64,000 nucleotides of DNA from Streptomyces brasiliensis (lineage in GTDB: Bacteria; Actinomycetota; Actinomycetes; Streptomycetales; Streptomycetaceae), in assembly GCF_014647875.1 (NCBI RefSeq), contig NZ_BMQA01000014.1, positions 62,001 through 126,000 on the forward strand, written 5' to 3'. Below, one piece after another: positions 58,609-64,000 of the stretch. The number at the start of each line of letters is the position of its first letter. The first letter of the stretch is position 1. The translations under genes and the position numbers were made by a program. The notes beneath the pieces were generated by a model. It was given only the letters and a program-made list of their open reading frames with translations. It was not told the DNA's origin and did no database searches.

Positions 58609-60164
58609 CGGCCACGACTACGCGGCCGAGTACCGCCGCACGCACGCCAATCCTGCAAGCCGTCGACGTCACCAAGGTCTATGGCGGAACCCAGGCACTC
58701 AAGGGCGTCTCCCTCGACATCGCGCCCGGACGTGTCATGGTGCTGTTCGGAGAGAACGGCGCGGGCAAGTCCACCCTGATGAAGATCCTCAGCGCCGTGG
58801 AATCCCCCACCACCGGCCACATCGAACTCGACGGCGAGACGGTTCAGTTCGGCAGCGCCCGCGACGCGGCCGACCGGGGAATCTCCATCATCCACCAGGA
58901 ACTGAGCCTGTGCCCGAACCTGAGCATCCAAGACAACCTCTTCCTGGGGCGTGAGCAGACCAGGCGCGGCCTGGTGAGCCGCACCGTGCAGCGCGAGCAG
59001 GCGAAAGCCGTGCTCCGCCGCCTGGACGAGACCCTTGACCCCGACAGCCTGGTCAGCGAACTGCGCCTGGGACAGCAGCAACTGGTGGAGATTGCCCGGG
59101 CCCTTCTGCAGAATGCCCGGATCCTGATCATGGACGAACCGACCTCGGCGCTCAGCGCCCCGGAGGTGGAAGTCCTCTTCCAGGTCATCCGTGAACTCAC
59201 CGCCGAGGGTGTAGCGGTGATCTACATCTCCCATCACCTCGAAGAGGCCCTGGACATCGCCGACGACGTGGCGGTGCTGCGAGACGGATCGATGGTCGCC
59301 ACCGCGGTCGCCGACGACATCGATCTCGCCTGGGTCGTCCGAACCATGGTGGGGCGTGAACAGGACAGTCTTTTCCCCGCTCGAGAGCCCACACTCGGCA
59401 CGGTGGCGCTGGAGACCATCGACCTGTCGGTGGCCGATCCGGCAAACCCCGACCGCCTCGCCGTCGACGGGATATCACTCCAGATCCGCGCAGGCGAGAC
59501 GGTCGGCATCTACGGGCTCATGGGCAGCGGGCGAACCGAACTTCTGGAGTGCCTGGCTGGCCGGCTACCCGCCGCCTCCGGAGAGGTGCACCTGTACGGC
59601 GAACCGCTGACCGGCTCCGTCCGCCAGCGCATCCAGGCCGGAGTCGCTCTGGTCCCGGAGGACCGCCAACGCGATGGACTGGTGCAGACGATGAGCGTCG
59701 GCGAGAACCTGTCCCTGGCAGCACTCACCAATTTCGTCCGCCGGTTCATCGTCAGTCGCGCCGGTGAACGCTCCGCTGTCGAGTCGATGATCACCAACGT
59801 CACCGTCAAGGCCTCGGGCGCGAACGCGCCCATCGGCTCGCTGAGCGGCGGCAACCAGCAGAAAGTCGTTATCGGCAAGGCCCTGATGACCGACCCCCGG
59901 GTGCTGCTGCTCGACGAGCCCTCGCGCGGCGTGGACGTCGCCGCCAAGGCGGACGTCTTCGAAGTCATGGCACAGCAGGCAGAACGCGGGCTGGCCGTGC
60001 TGTTCACCACGTCCGAGGCCGAAGAAGCGCTCCACATCCCTGACCGACTGCTCGTCCTGGTCCGCGGACGCCTCGTCGCGGACCTCCCGCCCAACGAGAT
60101 CACGCGGGACCGGCTGATGAGCCTGGCCGACGGAGCCGACACCACCGAAGAGGGCCTGCAATGA
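58605..60164 (+). CDS. sugar ABC transporter ATP-binding protein (RbsA type)
   Basis: A 519-residue protein with two ABC domains in tandem. Domain 1: GENGAGKST (49-57), signature LRLGQQQLVEIARALLQNAR and Walker B ILIMDEPTSALSAPE. Domain 2: degenerate Walker A GLMGSGRTELLECLAG, signature LSGGNQQKVVIGKALMTDPR and Walker B VLLLDEPSRGVDVAAKADVF. This is the CUT2 (ribose-type) form. It powers uptake of the operon's sugar at the inner face of the membrane with the permease encoded next. GTG 58605 overlaps the upstream stop. Confidence 0.94.
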   Translation: MTATTTRPSTAARTPILQAVDVTKVYGGTQALKGVSLDIAPGRVMVLFGENGAGKSTLMKILSAVESPTTGHIELDGETVQFGSARDAADRGISIIHQELSLCPNLSIQDNLFLGREQTRRGLVSRTVQREQAKAVLRRLDETLDPDSLVSELRLGQQQLVEIARALLQNARILIMDEPTSALSAPEVEVLFQVIRELTAEGVAVIYISHHLEEALDIADDVAVLRDGSMVATAVADDIDLAWVVRTMVGREQDSLFPAREPTLGTVALETIDLSVADPANPDRLAVDGISLQIRAGETVGIYGLMGSGRTELLECLAGRLPAASGEVHLYGEPLTGSVRQRIQAGVALVPEDRQRDGLVQTMSVGENLSLAALTNFVRRFIVSRAGERSAVESMITNVTVKASGANAPIGSLSGGNQQKVVIGKALMTDPRVLLLDEPSRGVDVAAKADVFEVMAQQAERGLAVLFTTSEAEEALHIPDRLLVLVRGRLVADLPPNEITRDRLMSLADGADTTEEGLQ

Positions 60165-61327
60165 CAAACACCCTGACCACCGACAACGCCTCCGTCCTGC
60201 AGCAACGCCGACAGGCGGCAGCGGAGGCCCGCCGCCTGAAGACCCTCAACTCGGTCTTCGAACTCCGCGCGTTCATCGCGCTCGCCGTGCTGATCGCCGT
60301 GTTCAGCCTTTTGTCCGACTCCTTCCTCACCGTCGACAACGTCATCACGATGACCAAGCATGTCGCGATCAACGGGGTGCTCGCGCTTGGTATGCTGCTC
60401 GTCATCCTCAAAGGCGGCATCGACTTGTCGGTGGGCTCCACCGTGGGCCTCTCCGGAGTGGTCGCCGGTGAAGCGCTCAAGGGGCTGCACGTCAGCATCT
60501 TCGGCGTCGTCGCCTACCCGCCGGTGTGGGCGGTGGTCGTCCTGTGCCTCATGGTGGGAGCCGTCATCGGCACCATCAACGGCATCCTCATCACCCGCCT
60601 CAACGTCGCCCCCTTCATCGCCACGCTCGGCATGCTCTACGTCGCCCGCGGCGCCGCCTTGCTGATCTCCGGCGGTACGACCTACCCCAACCTGGGTGGT
60701 GACCCCAGCACCCACAACACGGGATTCGGCTGGATAGGCGCCGACCGTCCGCTCGGCCTGCCAGTGGCAATCTGGATGATGATCGCGCTGGCCATCATCG
60801 TAGCCGTGCTGCTGCGCTCCACGGCCTTCGGACGCTGGCTGTACGCCACGGGCGGCAACGAGCGGGCTACCGAACTCACCGGTGTCCCCGTCAAGCGCGT
60901 CAAAATGATCGTCTATGTGATCTCGGGCGCCTGCGCCGCTCTGTCCGGAGTCATCATTGCCTCCGAGCTCACCTCGGCAGCCCCCCAGGCCGGCGACAGC
61001 TTCGAACTCAACGCCATCGCAGCTGTCGTCATCGGCGGCGCCGCCCTGTCCGGAGGACGAGGCAATGTGCGCGGCACCTTGGTCGGCGCCTTCGTCATCG
61101 GCTTCTTGGCCGACGGTCTGGTCATCCTCGGCGTCTCGACCTTCTGGCAGACCTTCATCAAGGGCGCCGTCATCATCATCGCCGTCATCCTCGACCAGAG
61201 CCAGCAGCGGTTCCAGCGACGAGGCGCCGCCGCCTCAGCTGTCGCCGTCGCCACCGCCCAACCCGACACGGAACTGGCCGAAACCCGTCCGGACCATGCG
61301 ACCACGTCCCCAGGCGCTTCCCGTTAA
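60161..61327 (+). CDS. sugar ABC transporter permease (RbsC type)
   Basis: A 388-residue integral membrane permease of the CUT2 family with about nine membrane segments, e.g. FIALAVLIAVFSLLSDSFL, GVLALGMLLVILKGGIDLSV (the GGIDLSVG motif of RbsC), VVVLCLMVGAVIGTINGILI and ALAIIVAVLLRSTAFGRWLY, followed by the family signature ATGGNERATELTGV. The C-terminal 40 residues (AAASAVAVATAQPDTELAET) are a soluble tail beyond the usual end. ATG overlaps the ATPase stop. The transport specificity comes from the binding protein at 61427. Confidence 0.94.
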   Translation: MTNTLTTDNASVLQQRRQAAAEARRLKTLNSVFELRAFIALAVLIAVFSLLSDSFLTVDNVITMTKHVAINGVLALGMLLVILKGGIDLSVGSTVGLSGVVAGEALKGLHVSIFGVVAYPPVWAVVVLCLMVGAVIGTINGILITRLNVAPFIATLGMLYVARGAALLISGGTTYPNLGGDPSTHNTGFGWIGADRPLGLPVAIWMMIALAIIVAVLLRSTAFGRWLYATGGNERATELTGVPVKRVKMIVYVISGACAALSGVIIASELTSAAPQAGDSFELNAIAAVVIGGAALSGGRGNVRGTLVGAFVIGFLADGLVILGVSTFWQTFIKGAVIIIAVILDQSQQRFQRRGAAASAVAVATAQPDTELAETRPDHATTSPGASR

Positions 61328-61426
61328 CGGGTCCCCCACCCCCCACCTCCTTCCCCCTGTACTTGCTCTCTCCGCCTTGTCCCTGCCCTACCGCGTCAGT
61401 GTCGACGCATCCTCAGGAGGCCTACC

Positions 61427-62428
61427 GTGCCATTTTCCCGACGTCACCTGCTCACCACGGCCACTGCCACCGTCACCGCCGGGCTGCTCCTCACTCTCAG
61501 CGCGTGCGGTTCGTCGGATGACTCCGGCAAGGCGCAGGGCACCAAGGCTTCGAGCTCCTCGAAGAAAAGCAACCTGATCGCGATCATCACCCCGTCGCCG
61601 GACAATCCCTTCTTCAAGGCCGAAGGGGACGCGGCCAAGGCCAAGGCCGAGAGCATGGGCTACAAGACCTCGGTGGCCTCGCACGACGACGACCCGAACA
61701 AGCAGAGTGAACTGATTGACGCCGCCATTTCCCGCCACGCGGCAGCGATCATCCTCGACAACGCCGGGGCGGATGCCTCGATCGGACCCGTCCAGAAGGC
61801 CACCAACGCGGGGATCCCCGTCTTCCTCATCGACCGCGAGATCAACAAGACCGGCGTCGCCAAGGCTCAGATCGTCTCCAACAACTCCCAGGGCGCCCAG
61901 ATCGCCGCTCAGGAATTCGTCAAGGCCATGAAGGAGAAGGGCAACTACGTCGAACTCACCGGCCTGGCCTCCGACACCAACGCCGGTGTCCGCTCCAAGG
62001 GGTTCAACGACGTTATCTCGCAATACCCGGGCTTGAAGAAGGTCGCGCAGCAGGCAGCCAACTGGGACCAGCAGCAGGCGTTCGACAAGATGGAGACCAT
62101 CCTCCAGCGCAACCCGAACGTCCAGGGCGTCATCGCAGGCAACGACACCATGGCGCTCGGTGCACTCGCCGCCCTGAAGTCCGCCAAGAAGACCGGCGTC
62201 GTCGTGGTCGGCTTCGACGGAAGCCCTGACGCCATCGCCAAGATCAAGGCTGGCACCATGCAGGCCACCGCTCTTCAGCCGGCCGCGCTGGGTGCTCAGG
62301 AGGCGGTGGAGCAGGCCGACCAGTTCATCAAGACCGGCAAGACCGGACAGCCGGAGAAGCAGTCCATCGACTGCGAGCTGGTCACCAAGGCGAACGCCAA
62401 CGACTTCGGCGTCTTCGCGAAGAAGTAA
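61427..62428 (+). CDS. sugar-binding lipoprotein of the CUT2 transporter (RbsB type)
   Basis: A 333-residue substrate-binding lipoprotein. Signal MPFSRRHLLTTATATVTAGL ends in the lipobox LSAC with Cys27; R5-R6 may route it through Tat. The mature part is a periplasmic-binding-protein fold: NLIAIITPSPDNPFFKAEGD (first binding strand), HAAAIILDNAGADASIGPVQ, the DREINKTG loop, VQGVIAGNDTMALGALAAL and VVVVGFDGSPDAIAKIKAGT. GTG 61427 follows AGGAGG by 6 bases. There is a 99-base gap from the permease and a terminator follows, so it may also be made from its own promoter, in keeping with the high levels needed. Confidence 0.92.
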   Translation: MPFSRRHLLTTATATVTAGLLLTLSACGSSDDSGKAQGTKASSSSKKSNLIAIITPSPDNPFFKAEGDAAKAKAESMGYKTSVASHDDDPNKQSELIDAAISRHAAAIILDNAGADASIGPVQKATNAGIPVFLIDREINKTGVAKAQIVSNNSQGAQIAAQEFVKAMKEKGNYVELTGLASDTNAGVRSKGFNDVISQYPGLKKVAQQAANWDQQQAFDKMETILQRNPNVQGVIAGNDTMALGALAALKSAKKTGVVVVGFDGSPDAIAKIKAGTMQATALQPAALGAQEAVEQADQFIKTGKTGQPEKQSIDCELVTKANANDFGVFAKK

Positions 62429-62441
62429 GTCGCTCAATGGC

Positions 62442-62476
62442 ACGGGGCGAAAATAACGAATCCAGCTTCGCCCCGT
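62442..62476 (+). terminator. hairpin at the end of the sugar operon
   Basis: A 10-base perfect stem, ACGGGGCGAA / TTCGCCCCGT, with a 15-base loop, starting 14 bases after the binding-protein stop codon. Confidence 0.78.
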
Positions 62477-62553
62477 AGCCGCCGGACCTTACCATGTAAA
62501 CCCTCAGACGCTTCGACCACGCCTACGCGTATCAGAGGAGACAGGATTCACCA

Positions 62554-63522
62554 GTGGTGATCGCTTCTACACCAAGCCCGGATCACCTGCGACTGCTGGT
62601 CAAAGTAGCCCGCATGTACCACGAGCGTGGGCTGCGGCAGCCCGAGATCGCCGCGCATCTCAATATGTCCCAACCTCGAGTCTCCCGCCTTCTGAAAGAA
62701 GCTGTAGACCGCAATGTAGTCCGCACGGTCGTTGTGTCTCCCGACGGCGTTCACGCCGAAATCGAAGAAGCACTGGCGGATCGGTACGAACTTCGTGATG
62801 CGGTCGTCGTGGACACCGAAGGTACGGGCCCCGATGTCATTCCCGCGCTCGCCGCGGCGACTGCCACCTACCTGGACGCGACTCTCAAGGGCGGCGACGT
62901 CATCGGCATCTCATCGTGGAGCGCGACGCTGCTCGAAGCGGTCAACGTCATGCACGCCAAGACCCCGCCCGTCGCCGAGGACGTGGTCCAGATCGTCGGC
63001 GGCTCAGGAAGCCCGGAAGTCCAACTCCACGCCACTCGCCTCACCAGCCGCCTGGCCGAACTCACTGGAGCACGTCCGGTATTCGCCCCTTCAGCCGCCC
63101 TTGTCGGCAGCCGTGAGCTGCGCGACCTGCTCTCGCAGGAGCCGGCCGTGGCAGCCGTGATGAAGGCATGGTCCCGCCTCACCCTGGCACTGGTCGGCAT
63201 CGGAACACTGGAGCCTTCCCCGCTGCTGCGCCGTTCCGGCAACGCGATCGCGGCCGAGGAGCAGCGCCAGCTCGAAGAACTGGGGGCTGTCGGCGATGTC
63301 TGTACTCGATATTTCGACGCCGAAGGCCGCGCCGTCGACGCCCCCTTCAACGATCGAATCATCGGCATCACTCCGGAGCAACTGCGCAAAGTAGATCGCC
63401 GAATCGGCGTTGCTGGCGGAATGTCGAAACTGGCAGCCATCCGAGGGGCCGTTCGCGGAGGCTGGATCAATGTCCTCATCACCGACATCGAGGTAGCCAA
63501 GGCCCTGCTCAACCGCCACTGA
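62554..63522 (+). CDS. SorC/DeoR-family sugar-binding transcriptional regulator
   Basis: A 322-residue regulator: N-terminal helix-turn-helix LLVKVARMYHERGLRQPEIA, AHLNMSQPRVSRLLKEAVDR, then the SorC sugar-binding domain with DAVVVDTEGTGPDVIPALAA, VIGISSWSATLLEAVNVMHA (phosphosugar site), DVVQIVGGSGSPEVQLHATR and the RRIGVAGGMSKLAAIRGAVR end. SorC-type regulators sense phosphorylated sugar intermediates, so the ligand may be the kinase product of this operon. Two GTG codons (62554 and 62557) can start it; AGAGGAGA lies about 13 bases ahead, a long spacing. It follows the operon terminator and is presumably transcribed alone. Confidence 0.9.
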   Translation: MVIASTPSPDHLRLLVKVARMYHERGLRQPEIAAHLNMSQPRVSRLLKEAVDRNVVRTVVVSPDGVHAEIEEALADRYELRDAVVVDTEGTGPDVIPALAAATATYLDATLKGGDVIGISSWSATLLEAVNVMHAKTPPVAEDVVQIVGGSGSPEVQLHATRLTSRLAELTGARPVFAPSAALVGSRELRDLLSQEPAVAAVMKAWSRLTLALVGIGTLEPSPLLRRSGNAIAAEEQRQLEELGAVGDVCTRYFDAEGRAVDAPFNDRIIGITPEQLRKVDRRIGVAGGMSKLAAIRGAVRGGWINVLITDIEVAKALLNRH

Positions 63523-63699
63523 CTCATTCTCGGCACGGGCACTCCGCCAGGTCGATGTCGGCGAGGACCAAGGGCTGTCCCGTAACTGCTGGTGACGGAG
63601 TTGGCCAAGGGACGGAAACTGCGTAGCTGCTGGGTTAGTGGCGCCGGTATCGTCCGGTTCTCCCGACCCGCTGTACCGGCGGCCTACGTTCAGAGAGCG

Positions 63700-64000
63700 A
63701 TGCAGATGACCAGCCAGCAAGCAACGACGACCCTGTGGCGCCCCACCGGCCCCAAGGAGCTGGATCTGGTGCGGGAGTTGAACTGGCGTGCCTGGCCACC
63801 CCGGCTGCCCGAGCAGCCGATCTTCTACCCGGTCCTCAACGAGGACTACGCAGTCAGGATCGCGCGGGACTGGAACGTGAAGCACGATGGCGCCGGCTTC
63901 GTCACTCGTTTTGAGGTCGAGTCGGAGTTCTTGAGCCGGTATCCCATCCAACAGGCCGGCGGGCAGACGATCCTCGAGCTATGGGTTCCGGCTGAGCAGC
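63700..64000 (+). CDS. hypothetical protein (annotated ADP-ribosylation/crystallin J1 in relatives), 3' end beyond window
   Basis: The frame from ATG 63700 (or ATG 63706, MTSQQATTTLWRPTGPKELD) is open to the window end, with LVRELNWRAWPPRLPEQPIF, YPVLNEDYAVRIARDWNVKH and TRFEVESEFLSRYPIQQAGG. This sequence type is widespread in Streptomyces as a small soluble protein, often given the transferred name ADP-ribosylation/crystallin J1; I see no ADP-ribosylglycohydrolase motif and treat the function as unknown. Relatives are about 120 residues, so nearly all is present. Confidence 0.75.
   Translation, partial: MQMTSQQATTTLWRPTGPKELDLVRELNWRAWPPRLPEQPIFYPVLNEDYAVRIARDWNVKHDGAGFVTRFEVESEFLSRYPIQQAGGQTILELWVPAEQ

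Noticed and set aside
63571..63587. GGCTGTCCCGTAACTG, similar to the ends of some IS5-type elements
   Set aside because: No matching inverted end, target duplication or transposase in the window; too short to call.

Overview
The window is very GC-rich DNA with the codon bias, TTG/GTG start use and gene families of a Streptomyces-type actinomycete. These include WhiB, SsgA-like proteins, several large LuxR-LAL regulators, Tat-exported lipoproteins, DUF5709 and DUF4331. Strains of this kind carry such mixed, decaying gene content mainly in the arms of the linear chromosome, so I infer an arm region. No rRNA, complete tRNA, intact transposase, CRISPR array or phage module was seen.

Region 1 (1-7 kb): a fructosamine-kinase-like gene cut by the window edge, a TetR gene divergent from a serine hydrolase with three related operator boxes between them, an exported N,N-dimethylformamidase-like protein and a class A flavin monooxygenase. 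Region 2 (7-24 kb): an orphan LuxR helix-turn-helix protein, a frameshifted LAL regulator, a compact RHH antitoxin/Doc-like toxin pair with a perfect palindromic operator, a tandem SDR pair, an SDR/TetR divergent pair with twin operators, a C45-family hydrolase, an N-truncated LAL gene, an OhrR-like MarR gene divergent from an alpha/beta hydrolase, DUF5709 and a GNAT gene. Region 3 (24-37 kb) is mostly relics: a TOPRIM (Spo11/TopoVI-A-like) protein, an SSS symporter, a cupin, two GNATs, a GMC oxidoreductase start, NAD kinase and a crcB pair. They lie among two more LAL genes (one frameshifted, one intact), a PT-repeat exported protein and the first of two SsgA-like/winged-helix modules. Region 4 (37-53 kb): a metal-dependent amidohydrolase, NAD formate dehydrogenase, aldo/keto reductase and SDR with a divergent TetR, WhiB plus the second SsgA-like/winged-helix module, an HdeD-like membrane protein, a heavily deleted LAL gene, DUF4331, a truncated Ni/Co permease, an exported nucleoside-hydrolase-like DUF1593 protein and a DUF4038 (apiosidase-like) fragment.

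Region 5 (53.5-63.5 kb) is the best-preserved part: seven genes whose start and stop codons overlap (sugar isomerase, split transketolase A and B, FGGY kinase, DUF2291 protein, RbsA-type ATPase, RbsC-type permease). They are followed by a lipoprotein binding protein, a terminator and a SorC-family regulator. The enzyme set is an isomerase, a kinase and a two-subunit transketolase. It matches the non-oxidative route known for D-apiose (apiose to apulose to apulose 4-phosphate, then transketolase). A relic of an apiosidase-like DUF4038 enzyme lies just upstream. I propose an actinobacterial apiose (or similar branched or short sugar) uptake and catabolism locus with a probably leaderless first gene. 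The substrate is inferred.

The other main patterns are the decay of LAL regulators (four of five damaged), the duplication of a developmental SsgA-like/winged-helix module, and repeated divergent regulator/enzyme pairs whose operators sit inside promoter spacers.
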